A stretch of 64,000 bases of DNA from positions 4,993,001 to 5,057,000 of the forward strand of contig CM034415.1 in NCBI GenBank assembly GCA_019925095.2, given 5' to 3'. A program made the translations under genes and the position numbers. Position 1 is the stretch's first letter. Each line of letters starts with the position of its first letter. Below, in pieces: positions 11,498 to 22,839 of the stretch. The notes beneath the pieces were generated by a model. The model searched no databases. It was not told the origin of the DNA and saw nothing but the letters and a program-made list of their open reading frames with translations. The DNA comes from Dendrolimus kikuchii. Lineage: Eukaryota > Arthropoda > Insecta > Lepidoptera > Lasiocampidae.

Positions 11498-14334
11498 CTG
11501 CTGAGCCTCCTGCTGGGCACCTTAGTTTCCTCGGAAGGTGTGGTGATGGAAGTCTCCATGGGATTGTCCTCTCCATCCAACAACTGGATTTGTGTTTGAC
11601 GTACAAACACACCATAGTTTTCTTCACACTGTAATTGTTTTGTTTAAAAAGAAATTATTTAACTACACCATTATGTAGACTACTAGAGAATTTGTAAATT
11701 GTAACACAAGAGAGTTATAAACAATGTCTATACTATTTTTAATTACAGTGTAAACTCTATATAAAAACATGCATTTTATGGTGTTATAGAGAGTTATAGT
11801 TAAATAGAGAGAAGTCTGTTATTTTTGTCTGACGTCTTTTGCTGCACCAGTAATTTTTTACTTATTTTATTTATATATATTATTTATATGTCCACAAGAT
11901 TACAGGAGTTTGCAGTTGAATACAAATAATAGCCTTTTTCTTTTAATTTAATTTGAAAATCAAAATCAAAACAAGTGCATTGGTGCAATTTCAACCAAAA
12001 CTAGAATAGAATATGTTTGCAAATCTTCAAATTACTTAAACATGTGATAGTCTGTACAAATTACGTTGAAATCTTAGATCATATAAACGTCTAGATCACG
12101 CATCAATTGCACAAAAACGGCCCAAAACAAGTGCACCAAAATTGGTGCACTGGCTTCAGTGGCTTCCCACGCTTGTTAGTGTCGTTTTGATTACTTTAGT
12201 GGTTAGAGCTCTCGCAAAAAAAATCGTTATGCCGGCCTGCGCTATTAAAATGTGTCGGAACTATTTTAAAACGGGAAAGGATAAAGATAAGATGTCATTT
12301 AATCGGAAAACTTAACACTTTTCTCATGATTTCTTTGTAAAAACGTGAAATTTAATTTCGACATTTTCAAGGTTATCGAATTGATTGATGTTGTCAGGTG
12401 ACAAGTGTGACTTATTTTCCAAAATTTGGGGACTTTTGTTACGATTTTTTTTTATTTATGAAATATGAATAATTGAAAAAATCTATAGAAAACAGACATG
12501 TAATGTTTGTGTATCCGGTTTTCTTAAACTAGTTTATATTACGTTTTAGACTTTTTACGGATCCAATTGTAGCATATTGTTGGACAAACAGATGGATTTT
12601 GAAAGAAAATATTTTGAATCATTTTCGGAATTATTTTTGCACTATGTTTTTTTATATTTTCTTATCAACGGCACAGTTGTAATGAAATAAAGTACCTGAA
12701 ATAATTATATATGACCGTGACCGATAAGATGTAAGTTGTGTGAAGGATAATTAGAAAATTTAAGAATACTTAACCACCATATAAAATTATTTCTAATCTA
12801 ACCTTAGCGCTTTGGACAATATAAACTTTTTAATGTAACCTTATGATGTTTGACATAGAATTGACAGAATGCGTGCTACAAATATCGTCAAAGAGGACGT
12901 AAAAAAAAACTTAATATCGTTTAAAGCAGATGCTTCGGTCGGAGTTATCTGTACTAATATTATAAAGAGGTAAAGTTTGTAAGTTTGTGATGTTGTAGGG
13001 GATAATCTCGGGATATACTAACCGATTTTAAAAATTCTTTTACTGTTGGAAAGCTACGTTAACAGGGAGTGTCATAGGCTATATAACATGACGCTTTATA
13101 CCACGGGAACGGGAAAGACCGGGGGTGAATCCGCTCCGGGCCGCTAGTAATATTATAGATAACTCTTTATTGTCATAATTAAGATATTAAATTTTGTCTA
13201 TATTCTGTTAGCTGCATCTCCATTAATTCCTAATAAAGAAATAATTTAATATATTAATATGATAAAAAACAAATTTTAGTTCAGAAAATAATCAAACTGA
13301 ACCAGTTTCAATAAAAACTTTTGGATATGAATATTTTTATTTTTATAATAGCCCTTTTCAAGTGGTTTAGTTGCTCTTAAGTCCCTGCATTAAATTATCC
13401 CGTGTACCTACCCCGTAGTTCCTACTACTGATATAAACTTTGGATTACACATAATGCCTACTACCCAATATAAACCTATCGAATCGTTCCAAGTCTACTA
13501 TTACAAATGATTTCACTGACTTTTAGCGCAGGATAATCTTTGGGTTATAAATAGTCATCTAATAACCTTCGTGAACATGATGTGTAACACGAAAATAATT
13601 TGCCATTATGAATAGTTTTTTTTAAATTATTACATTAGTATTGGCAATTAACAGACTTATAAATATGTACTGATTATCTGTACAAGCATTTTATTGCGAA
13701 TTAAAATTACTACATGTGCTAAAATGTGTTATGAATTCATTTGTGCTTGTATTTTTTATGGTTCGTTCCAAGACACACAACTTTTGTTGCTAATACTTTA
13801 TTTAAAAAAAAACTAAAACCTCTGAGTAATATTAAATTATATCACATAAAGCGATTAAATCATAACGATCATTTAAACTTTTCACTTACATAAAAAAATA
13901 TTTAATTATAAAAAATAGGGTAATATTTTTTTCCTGATATCCCGAAAACGCAGAGTGAACTTAGCAACGCTTCGCGTTTTTGATGCCGTTTTTGCCGGTG
14001 TTGTTTGTTAGCAATGCTCTCTCTAGACATGTTATAACTCAATGGTTGAAATATTCTAATACACACAGGTCAAGCTACTTCCTCTGTTATAAATTGAAAT
14101 CGTTTTGTGTATAAGGCAGGTATAAGATTCATGATATATTCAATAATGAATACTCACAGTAAAATACGCATGTCCACGGACAGTACCATTATTTTTTCCT
14201 TTAGGTTCATCTAGAATTACGCCAATCCATTTTCCAGTGGCGAACGTAGGGTATCCTACATACGCAACGGAGCCTTTCACGTCTTTTCCGACCACTATAA
14301 CACGCTGGCCAAGCGTTAGAGGCTTATCCGACAT
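11498..14334 (-). CDS. DCTN1: dynactin subunit 1 (p150Glued), first two coding exons (partial)
   Basis: p150Glued is the large subunit of dynactin, the dynein cofactor; its N-terminal CAP-Gly domain binds microtubule plus ends. Exon 1 (14158-14334) encodes 59 residues from [14 protein letters not shown] and ends at a GTGAGT donor in phase 0. Exon 2 (11498-11628) follows an ACAG acceptor and ends at GTATAT. Together they give a complete CAP-Gly domain: [20 protein letters not shown] (the GKNDG-type microtubule-binding motif), then GHAYFT joined to [18 protein letters not shown]. After the domain comes a Ser/Thr-rich stretch ([18 protein letters not shown]) like the basic, serine-rich linker in p150. 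The intron of about 2.5 kb holds repeats. No further exon was found to the left edge, so the gene continues at least 11.5 kb away. Other CAP-Gly proteins are possible, but the motif order favours dynactin. Confidence 0.9.
12945..13150 (+). repeat. dispersed repeat in dynactin intron 1
   Basis: Carries the sequence types TAATATTATAAAGAGGTAAA, GATAATCTCGGGATATACTA and CCGCTAGTAATATTATAGAT that mark a very common insect dispersed repeat. It ends in CTAGT as do related copies in this window. Confidence 0.5.
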
Positions 14335-14699
14335 GATTACTTCTTATAAAAGAAATTACACTAAAAAAAAGAAAGCAGAAATCATCAAAAAACTGTCTAA
14401 AACTTGAAATAGAACTGTCCGCTTCCAGAAACGTATTTTAGTTACCTTGTAATGGTAATAAATATTCGAGTACTAACGCTAAAATGTAAATAATTTTAAA
14501 GACAAATGATCATTATTGGACTTTGAAGTAGCGGTTTGATATATTTTAATTGTTCTTTAAGAGAAAATTGAATTAAAAAGGAAAGAGGCACGCAAATAGT
14601 ACCCCAAATTTAGTGTTTTGAATAATGTCAAGTGTAAAACAGTAAAATGTCAATTTGACGGCTTACTCATCGTTACGTTTTGTTATTGCATGCAGGAGC
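14335..14699. promoter_or_regulatory. putative dynactin upstream region
   Basis: AT-rich sequence immediately upstream of the dynactin start codon. It should contain leader and promoter, but no specific element could be identified. The downstream retroposon copy at 14700 sets its outer limit. Confidence 0.3.
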
Positions 14700-14975
14700 A
14701 GGCAAAAGAACTTAGTCTTACAGCCTTGTCTACTGATATAGTCTTCAATATAGCTCGGCCAAATTATAGATTTTCGACTGACGCCAATCAATGAACCTCT
14801 TGTGACTACACGAAAAGTATTTCACCACACAGTTCACATATCTCAGAAAAATACAAAATTACTACTCAACATCCTACAATTATTGTTCATATTAAAGTAT
14901 GTGTAATTATACATTTCTAGAAAATAAAACTGCACAACACAAAATTATCTGTCAATTCCCGCCAAATACTTCTTT
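14700..14975 (-). repeat. dispersed retroposon 3' end, diverged reversed copy
   Basis: On the minus strand it contains TTTGGCGGGAATTGAC, GTGCAGTTTTATTTTCTAGA and AACAATAATTGTAGGATGTT. These are the same blocks in the same order as the copies at 4540-4860 and 34565-34845. The A-rich tail is missing. Confidence 0.6.
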
Positions 14976-17055
14976 TTATTCAAAGACATTCAGAGTTATT
15001 ATTGCATGGTTATTGCCAAATTGATTTCACAAAAAAATGTTCTTTTTAAATATTATGACTATATGATTTGTAGCCAATATGATGAAAATTTAAACTTTAT
15101 AATGAATAATCTTACGTCCCATTGCTCATCGCGGGCGTCCCGCTAAAGAGGAACGGACAATATAACTGCGACGCTTGTTCAAGAGGGTTTGTTATCACGA
15201 TGTTTTCCTTCTCCGTTGTTAGCACATGATAATCGTAACAATATGCACATGCTACCACGACTGTTGAGCAAGAGATACATATAATGAATAATCTTCCGTC
15301 CAACCGTAGCCCGCATCAGTTAAACAGTGATGAAGAGTCGCAACTTTTCTTGTTTACCAAGAGATTGACGAGCGGATAGAGGACGGCCCTGACTCCATTC
15401 GGGTTGAGCGGCGCCGATCCTCCGTCGCTTACCCAAACTACGACGAGAGCGAGACGTCGAGCCATAACTCCGCCCTTGCATGAGCTCCGGCGCCGTGAGT
15501 AAACGGCCGCGGGCGAAACTCAGGGGAGGATCCGCCCGCAATTAAGGCCGCTGGATGAGCGAACGGACTTGTTCCGCTAATGGATGAGGCTGCATTGGCC
15601 GGAGTCTGCCAGGGTTTTTCCCGTGACCCTGGCTATAGACGAATAGAAGTGGAGTTTTATTGGGTAGTCCCACACGCCCTCACCGTGATCCCCACATGCT
15701 GATATGTCCGCACATCGATTTGTCCTCGTCAACATAAAAAGTACGCTCCAGATTTTCATTTTACAATACATAGTTTAGAGTAAAATATGTTCTTAAGTAA
15801 CCTATAATAAAAAGTCGTATACGTACAAGATATCCACTCCGACAGAGCTGTTACTTAATCATATATATTAGTCATACGATTCTACCATCTCACCTTGAGA
15901 ATAGCTTACATATACCTACAAATAAGGAAGCAATGATATCACTTAAATCACGAATGAAGTCCAAACTCTCAGCGTAAATGATAAACGTAATATTTAGATA
16001 CATTCTTAGTTTTATTAATTATTATTATTATTTATTGCTTAATTAACAAAATTGGTTCGTTTTGGCCTTACGCTAAAAGGAAGGTTTGCACTGAAAATTA
16101 GAGTTGTGTCGGATATAATTCCGGCACAGCAACATGCTGTGCAAACTTTGTTTGCTGAAAATGCGGCGTACAAATTCTCAAAATATGCTCTGTGTATAAA
16201 AATGTATAAGGAATGTAATTACGTCGCTATTTCTTCAAATCAAGTTTTTTCTTTCTTTCTTCTTCTTTCATTTTTACGATACTCCTTGCTATCAACAGAA
16301 GAATGGTATTTTTTTTTCATTTATATAAAAGTTCCGTCACTTCAAAATGATTACGGAACTTAAAACACGTTGTTTAGATAAAGACTAATAATAATTATTC
16401 TAGAAAAATCCATCGAAATACAACAACAGATGAACGGGCATAAATATTTCATGTACATGAGGGTTCCGTTATTTCAAAAATGATGACGTAACTTTAAAAA
16501 AAACAGAAGAGTTGTTTTAATAAAGACTACAGTACAAACCTTGGCATTACCCTTGCCCTCGTAAACTAGTTATACAACGCGGCATCGTTTACCTTCACCT
16601 AATTTCCAGTCGAGTATTGTTATATATTACTTATATTTTTCTTTTTAAATATAGTTCATATATTAATTTGTACTAATGGTCGCCCGTTGGTCGAAATTGG
16701 ACCAAAATTAATTTAAATTATAAGTTTGAACACAATATTAAGGTTCTTTTGTCAAAGACTTCTATAATTATAGATTTCGCCAAGGCTACGCTATTAATTT
16801 GACTTTAACAATAAACAAAAGAGTATTTATATGCGTGTGTGTGTCAAATACATGGTAGTGTGTGTAATGTTTTTTTATTGATTTAATGTATTTTTTATGC
16901 ATAATTAAAAAAATATTAGTATTCTGCACTCCTTCTCTATATAAACGATAAGTGTGCGAAATTTCGTAGTTCTCGGTCCGCACAATTTTCGTAAAAAGGG
17001 GTACAAAGTTTTTGCTTCACGTATTAATATATATAGATATACCCTTTGTGGTTGA
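14976..17055. other. non-coding, with a GC-rich patch at 15110-15770
   Basis: Most is AT-rich and featureless. The 15110-15770 patch is markedly GC-richer and includes GGGTAGTCCCACACGCCCTC and CCAGGGTTTTTCCCGTGACC, resembling LINE untranslated sequence seen in the SINE tail near 62100, but no domain is readable. Two similar GTTCCGT-TTCAAAA-TGATGACG segments near 16330 and 16460 look like an old duplication. Confidence 0.35.
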
Positions 17056-17668
17056 GTGGGCGTAAGCTTTGCTGGACTATCTCATTCGTACCTCACGAGG
17101 CTGTTGGGCGCGTACCTCCAGGACAGGTACATCCTTTGGGAGGGCGGTGAGTCCGAGAATCGCGCGTTAGGTCGGCGACGCGTCGCGTGCGGCGTTCCAC
17201 AGGGGTCGGTCCTCGAGCCGATTCTTTGGAACGTCGGTTATGACTGGATTCTTCGGGTTCCGGTCCTGCCCGGAGTAGGGCTAATCTGCTTTGCGGATGA
17301 CACCCTACTCACGGCACGCGCTGCGTCTTACGCGGAATCCGTGGACCTCGCCAATGACAGGTTGGCGATCGTGGTCCAAAGAATAGGTAGGCTGGGTTTG
17401 AAGGTCTCTCCCGCGAAAATGGAAGCCGTCATGTTCCATAGGCAGTTTCGTAATAGGTGGATATTCGTGTAGGACCCAGATGAAATATCTGGGGCTAATT
17501 CTCGACGGGAAATGGCTGTTTAAAGTGCACTTTGAGCAGCTAGTTCCCAAGCTCGTGAGGTCCTCAGGCGCCATCTCTCGGTTTCTTCCCAATTTGGGGG
17601 GACCGGGGACGACGACTAGGAAACTCTACTCGGGCATCAGGTACATGCCAAAGTTTGGTAAGCCGTAA
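17056..17668 (+). pseudogene. R1-like LINE reverse-transcriptase fragment, broken
   Basis: The first part (17056-17472) reads as the palm of a non-LTR reverse transcriptase: GVPQGSVLEPILWN, then the FADDTLL catalytic motif, then LGLKVSPAKMEAVMF. A frameshift near 17472-17480 moves the following segment (KYLGLILDGKWLF... LPNLGGPG) to another frame. Both ends of the enzyme are missing. The KYLGL-LDG-LSRFLPNLGGP pattern fits the R1 group of insect LINEs. It is a dead, truncated copy. Confidence 0.85.
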
Positions 17669-18439
17669 ACTTGTCAGTTGTCGGTTTTATTAGACAACCA
17701 TTAACCAGTTGGCGAAGTGGTTGACACATTAGCCGTGGCTATTTTAACAAACATACAAAAATACAAATCTTTCCTGTTTATAGTATTAGTATAGAAGTAT
17801 AGATTACCATGGCAGAAGATAGTATTCTACTTCTATGGTATTACGTAGAAATAACACTTGTAAGAAATAGAAATAAGGATTATAATGAATACGTTTTGTT
17901 ATGTATTGTTACAATTTGGGCCACCTGCTTAATTATAGACAAAACACACACTTTATTACCCGCCGGGCGTTTGAGCTAATAACATTGAAACTGTTTTACG
18001 AGTATCTTCTTTTGTTTACTTTGCGTTTAAAATTTGTAATTAAAAATCAGCCTATTGTGTATTGTACTCGTTTATGGCAGTTCGTAGGCATAATTACGCA
18101 GGTGTGCGGATTACGTTTTCTGGGAAATTGCGTCGACGCTTGCCAGGTAGATATATTGCATCGGTGCATTATAAATCGATGGCTCAATGAAGAGATCGGC
18201 AGTCTAGCGAGAACCACGATCAAGGCGAGACTTGTGTACATTCGATAACCTATACAGTGACGGACTTTGCGCGTGTTATTGAGTTATTGAATCCCGCATT
18301 ACGTTTGAACTGGTTGTGTTCAGTTATATTTGTATCTGTGTTATACGTGTTTGTATAGTTCTAATAAATTCTATAGTAATTCCAACGGCATTTTTAATTC
18401 GAGTCCCGCACTCGTAACAGTATTTTAGTATACAAAGGC
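17669..18439. other. no gene seen
   Basis: AT-rich sequence with overlapping open frames on both strands near 17901-18248. None shows recognisable protein features. Confidence 0.35.
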
Positions 18440-18715
18440 TATGTTCCATTAGAGACTCACAACGACCACGTTCACGACCGTGATTTTTCCCGTTCTACTT
18501 GCTTGTCGGCGTTACAATTGTAAATCCAAGTGGAACGGTTATCAGACCCACCTCTTGACATGGGTCGTTGTGAGCAAGAAGCTTTGTGAGCGTTGCGTGA
18601 TTGAAAATGATAACATCATTAGTGACGTTTCCCCATGACCACAACGACCGGTCGCCTTGTAGAACGGCTAACGCAGCATTTTGGGTGTTGTGAGCTGCTA
18701 ATGGAACGCGCTGAG
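18440..18715. mobile_element. MITE with GTTCCATTAG...CTAATGGAAC ends (copy 1)
   Basis: The left end GTTCCATTAGAGACTCACAA mirrors the right end TTGTGAGCTGCTAATGGAAC. The interior includes GACCCACCTCTTGACA. A second copy with the same layout sits in the SmD1 intron at 35235-35470. Confidence 0.75.
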
Positions 18716-18764
18716 AGTGGAAACTTTGATCGGGGCAGTAAGGGTAAGCATTTTAACCGTTGCA

Positions 18765-18900
18765 TACATACATACATACATAACTTCACGCCAGTTCCCT
18801 TGCGGGGTAGGCACGAACAACAGAGCGCCATTTAGGCTTATTCTTACACACCTCACTTGCTTCTTTGACATTCATAACTCTTGTCATGCACGCTCGTTAA
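18765..18900 (-). pseudogene. LINE ORF C-terminal fragment (minus)
   Basis: It shares a 130-bp block with 28175-28330 (CATAACTTCACGCCAGTT through TTGTCATGCACGCTCG). On the minus strand the block encodes the conserved tail ACMTRVMNVEEASEVCKNKP-like of an endonuclease/reverse-transcriptase LINE. Truncated. Confidence 0.6.
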
Positions 18901-20027
18901 CCGTTGCAGCTACCCGGAAATGGTCTTAGACGACTATCCATAATGTTTCATGAAATTTTGATCCCCATTCACAGATTTAAAAAAAATATAGTTAGCAAGA
19001 AAATGCCATTTTACACAAAAAAAAAATTTTGATGCCAAATTTTCATTATCGATTCTGTTTCTGATACTAATCAACAACTTCTATCGGACAAACCGTCAAT
19101 GGAGTACTAAAAGAGTCGGAAATCGCAAAAAAAAATTTGACAGAATTTTTTTTAAGAAGTCCAACTTACTTTTTCAGTTGTCAAATATTTTTAATAACTA
19201 AATAAAAAGACAAGATTGAAAAAAAATATTTCAAGTTGTTATTATTTTAATAACTTAAATAAAAACCATATTTTGACGTATGTGTATATCTATGTAATAT
19301 TATTAGGTATATTTATGTATATTAAGTATAATACTTACTTATATAATATTTTATTATTGAATAAAATATAATGTAAGTAATTATCGTATAATATTTATGT
19401 ATACCACCTTTGACCAATATAATCTGTTTTATTCCGTCAGATGGGTCCAATAGGTAGGTCTGTGTGATTTTTTTTCAATCGTATCTTTTATTCAGTTATA
19501 TCCTGCTTGACCTTACTGACTGATTAACATACTAACGCACAACCCAAACTATAGGCTAGGCCTGTGAAAATTTGCATGCGGGTTCTCCTTTTATACTAAA
19601 CATGCGCTCTAAGAAAGGATTTTTGTAATTTCAACTCCTGAGGAGATGAATAAGAGGATGAACATTTGTATGAAAACCCGTCATTTTCAAAGTAAGAAGC
19701 ACTTTGAAAATTCAACCCCTGGGGGGTAAATAAGGAGATGAAAGTTTGAAATCAGCTATGTCTGTTTTTAAAGTACGCGTGCGAAGCCGCTAGCAACTGC
19801 TAGTTTCACTAAGATTATAATTGTTTCAATTAGTGGAATTTCATTTATAATTATCATTCTTCTGAGTTATTCACCCAATAGCTTCTGAGAAAAATGAGTA
19901 TGACAACACAAACAGATGGCCGGACAGACAGGTAATACATTTTATAATGTCCCTGCTCCATCTGGTATAATATTAGTAACCGTTCCGCACAGATGTAGCG
20001 ATGGGTTAAATGCGTTATTTGTGCCCA
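18901..20027. other. no gene; dispersed repeat at 19560-19805
   Basis: AT-rich. The 19560-19805 part (TGCATGCGGGTTCTCCTTTT ... GTGCGAAGCCGCTAGCAACT) ends in CTAGT, like the other CTAGT-terminated repeats. No coding evidence. Confidence 0.4.
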
Positions 20028-20215
20028 AGCGGTTTCCATCGCCTATGGACATTTATAAGGTGCTACCGCAATGCCGGAACGCAACTGAAGGTTTTTATGT
20101 CATACCAAGATCATCTAGACCAAGTGTGGTAGCCATCCAGACAGGCAAATTTCCAACCATCTGGCTGTACGTTAGGAAATTGTATTCTTTCTCCGTTCCT
20201 GCACGCATAGAAACT
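20028..20215 (-). repeat. retroposon family A, diverged copy (minus)
   Basis: On the minus strand it runs from GGAACGGAGAAAGAATACAA to TGTCCATAGGCGATGG, matching the family at 7730-8050 with deletions. Confidence 0.65.
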
Positions 20216-21427
20216 AATCATGAATGGCGTTATTTTTAACTCTAAACATGACGCCTATGGCCATACTCACTAACACTAATGCAGATGAAGCAGGGAAATC
20301 AGTTATTGACCCAGTAGCTTCTGAGCATTACTTTACTCTATGCTTCTGAGTTCTGAGACAAATGAGTACAGGGTCTGCATTACAGTCCGTCTAGCAGCCC
20401 GCCGCGCAACGCAAGACTGTGAATGTTATTGCAAACTGCAACACAGAGCAGGATGCCTCTTGAGTACTGCCAGCTCCGCCCACTGCAGGATCGTGTATGG
20501 GCCCCTTATAAATACCACAGACAGACAGACGGACAAACACAATTTTAAAACTAAATACGTTTTTTGTCAATAGGCACCTAAAATGTCATTATGTTAACGA
20601 CATTCTAGTTGTCATAATTAGTTGGTAATGAAAGTTAAAATTATTGTAATATCATTAAAATTAATAACTTCAAGTAACTAGTACCACCTTTATGACTCGT
20701 ATTTTATTGTGATCTCATCCGTTTCTAAAAATGAGGACATGAGTCATTCCCACTAAAATATTATGAACTATATTTCTATAAGCTTAAGAATCAAAATCGA
20801 TGCGATTTATCTTTCTTCCTTAAGTTCATACATTCTCGTTCTATGAGTTAATTATTAATATTCAGTTAACATTGCCTTTGAAGTTACACCCAACAAATTT
20901 ATTGTCCCTTGTAAGGCGGCAATGTATGAATGATGTCAGTAATATTCGTATTGTGAAAGACTGGTTTAAATTGTCGCAACATTAAATTATCAATTGAGCA
21001 TGTAAATCAAATTCTTTATCAGTACTATATTCAACGTGTTAATTTCTTATATTTGAACTTAATGCATATTTGTTCTTAGTATTTGGTTAAAGAATTGCTT
21101 TGTTACGAGAGCCGTTTGTTACCAAAAATACCACACTACGGTTTCTAAACATTGAAAGTTAACAAAGGTGGTTTTGAATGGGTTTTTAGCGAGTTTGCAA
21201 ATTATGTACTTGTTCTACTTTCACTAGCGGGTGGCGGTGTGTACCGTTACCCAGGCCAGCTCACATGCGCTGATACGGCACGCAAAATAAAAATCACCAC
21301 GTACAAAAACATATTTATTTTAATTGAAATATTACAGCAATTTAAAAATACAATGTCGTAAAAAACAAAAAGCGTATTCACTATTTCGTTCGGCGTTCAA
21401 TTGCAACTAAGGACGTGAGAGCGTCGT
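20216..21427. other. no gene seen; intergenic
   Basis: AT-rich non-coding DNA downstream of eIF1. Short open frames near 20340 and 21152 have no supporting features. Confidence 0.4.
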
Positions 21428-21433
21428 TTTATT
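21428..21433 (-). terminator. AATAAA poly(A) signal of eIF1
   Basis: An AATAAA hexamer on the minus strand about 190 bp after the eIF1 stop, at a sensible 3'UTR length. Confidence 0.55.
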
Positions 21434-21621
21434 ATAATATATATATTTTATAATACATTGAGAGTCGCAAGGCACGGGGCTCTGGAGGCCGGGGTGGCCG
21501 CTCCGACTCTTCTCTGTAGACGTCGGTGCTTTCTAAATACATATTCGATATAATTATAGGATCATAACGCGCTCGCGGCGCTAACTCGACAGGTGAACAT
21601 TGTATGTGAGACTTGACTGAA

Positions 21622-21954
21622 TTAAAAACCGTGCACTTTGAGTTGCTCGGGCTTAACAAGGCCCGACTTTGTAAGCCACTGGCAAATGTTCTCGCGCTGG
21701 TCGCCCTGCAGCTGTAGCACCTCGCCGTACTCCGGGTGCTCCACGACGGTTCCGTTGCACGCGAACTCCTTCTTGCATGCCCGCACTATCTTCTTCAGGT
21801 CATATTCTGAGGAGAGGCCTTGCACCGTAGTCAGCGTCTTACGCCCGTTCCGCTGTTGAATCCGGACGTGGACTAAACCATCCTGGACGTCGTCTTCCGA
21901 GCTTTTGATAGCATCGGCGAATGGATCGAATGTGTTGAGATTCTGGATGGACAT
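21622..21954 (-). CDS. eIF1: translation initiation factor eIF1 (SUI1)
   Basis: eIF1 binds the 40S ribosomal subunit near the P site and enforces accurate start-codon choice during scanning. The 110-residue frame is complete and intronless, the normal length for eIF1. The N-terminal tail (MSIQNLNTFDPFADAIKSSE) is the usual flexible region. The SUI1 fold follows, with VHVRIQQRNGRKTLTTVQGL (the basic loop that contacts rRNA), LKKIVRACKKEFACNGTVVE, and the conserved C-terminus EVLQLQGDQRENICQWLTKS. The start is supported by its match to the family N-terminus. The start codon sits 439 bp from the end of the PEBP-like gene on the same strand. All family hallmark residues are present. Confidence 0.97.
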   Translation of the reverse strand: MSIQNLNTFDPFADAIKSSEDDVQDGLVHVRIQQRNGRKTLTTVQGLSSEYDLKKIVRACKKEFACNGTVVEHPEYGEVLQLQGDQRENICQWLTKSGLVKPEQLKVHGF

Positions 21955-22269
21955 ACGATTAGACGTAACTTCTCTTTGTTGCTCAAAACTCTGCGATACT
22001 ACGCAAGAACACGCACAACTGTCACTGATAACGCGCTTAGCACAGCGCTTGCTAACAAACGACCAATTTACGTGAATTCCGCGATGTAATGGCGGACGCG
22101 ACCAAAAAATGGGAATGTCACGCGGAGGCGGAAATTATCGATCACACCATAGACAACACAAACGTCAACAAATAAGGCGAGAATACAACAATCTCATTTC
22201 GAAATTACCGATTATTTTACAATACTCTAGAAATTTCAAGTAATTTTTTTTAGAAATATTGTATTATAT
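21955..22269 (-). promoter_or_regulatory. short eIF1 promoter/leader interval
   Basis: Only 315 bp separate the eIF1 start from the stop of the upstream PEBP-like gene, so the eIF1 promoter must lie here or within that gene. The part nearest eIF1 is GC-richer (GGCGGACGCGACC, AACGCGCTTAGC) than its surroundings. No TATA box was identified. Confidence 0.4.
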
Positions 22270-22830
22270 TTAACCTTTAAGTTTTGCATATAATTTTGGA
22301 ACATACTCATCATATTTAGCAACATAAAAATTCCCAGCAATTGGAGTGCCCAATTTGTACTGTTGAGCGAATTTGGAAATAGAAAATTTGCCTCGTTTAT
22401 CTCCAGAATTATTAGGTAATTTGGACACTTTAGAAAAATCACATTTTTCTGATTGCTTATAGATGATAAAAACATAGCGGTGTAGTCCTGTGCCTTTGGG
22501 TGGTCCAGAACCGATGTAGTCAGATAAAATTTCACCTTTATTCATGTCTCCACCGAAAATATTTCCAACTAGCCAATGATGCCACTCTCGAAACTTTGGA
22601 TTCTCTCGGCTAGGCGCATCAGGATCCACCATGGCTAATGTATAATATTGGTTGTCCTTTGCGGCCCATTTCACGACAGGTTTATCTTTAACTTGAGTTG
22701 GTGTTAACTCCTTCCCTGGCTCTACAGAGACTCCGCTTGAGTATTGTATATTTAACGGTTCAGAAGGAGCAGTGGTAAGCACGTCAGGAACAATGCAGTG
22801 CTTCTTAAAAAGGTCTTGCAAGTTAGCCAT
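22270..22830 (-). CDS. phosphatidylethanolamine-binding protein (PEBP/RKIP family)
   Basis: PEBP-family proteins bind phospholipid head groups; animal members modulate kinase signalling or serve as secreted odorant-region proteins. From MANLQDLFKKH the frame gives 186 residues, essentially the family length. The ligand-pocket signature is intact: YYTLAMVDPDAPSRENP (DPDxP motif), REWHHWLVGNI (paired His), and the second motif GSGPPKGTGLHRYVF. The frame stays open upstream for 37 more codons, adding a hydrophobic stretch (LTIVANILILFLL). However, a textbook 3' splice site (pyrimidine-rich tract then CACAG) ends just before the ATG, with exon start at 22839. I therefore read the extension as intron and predict a non-coding or short upstream exon. 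A secreted isoform remains a less likely alternative. Confidence 0.93.
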   Translation of the reverse strand: MANLQDLFKKHCIVPDVLTTAPSEPLNIQYSSGVSVEPGKELTPTQVKDKPVVKWAAKDNQYYTLAMVDPDAPSRENPKFREWHHWLVGNIFGGDMNKGEILSDYIGSGPPKGTGLHRYVFIIYKQSEKCDFSKVSKLPNNSGDKRGKFSISKFAQQYKLGTPIAGNFYVAKYDEYVPKLYAKLKG

Positions 22831-22839
22831 ACTCGATGC

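Noticed and set aside
15320..15771. GC-rich frames that might be a host exon
   Set aside because: Frames on the minus strand are short, no splice pair fits, and the composition resembles LINE untranslated sequence.
16052..16363. 103-residue plus-strand frame
   Set aside because: AT-rich composition, no domain, and it overlaps a duplicated non-coding motif.
17305..17592. Minus-strand frame over the LINE fragment
   Set aside because: Antisense shadow of the R1-like reverse transcriptase.
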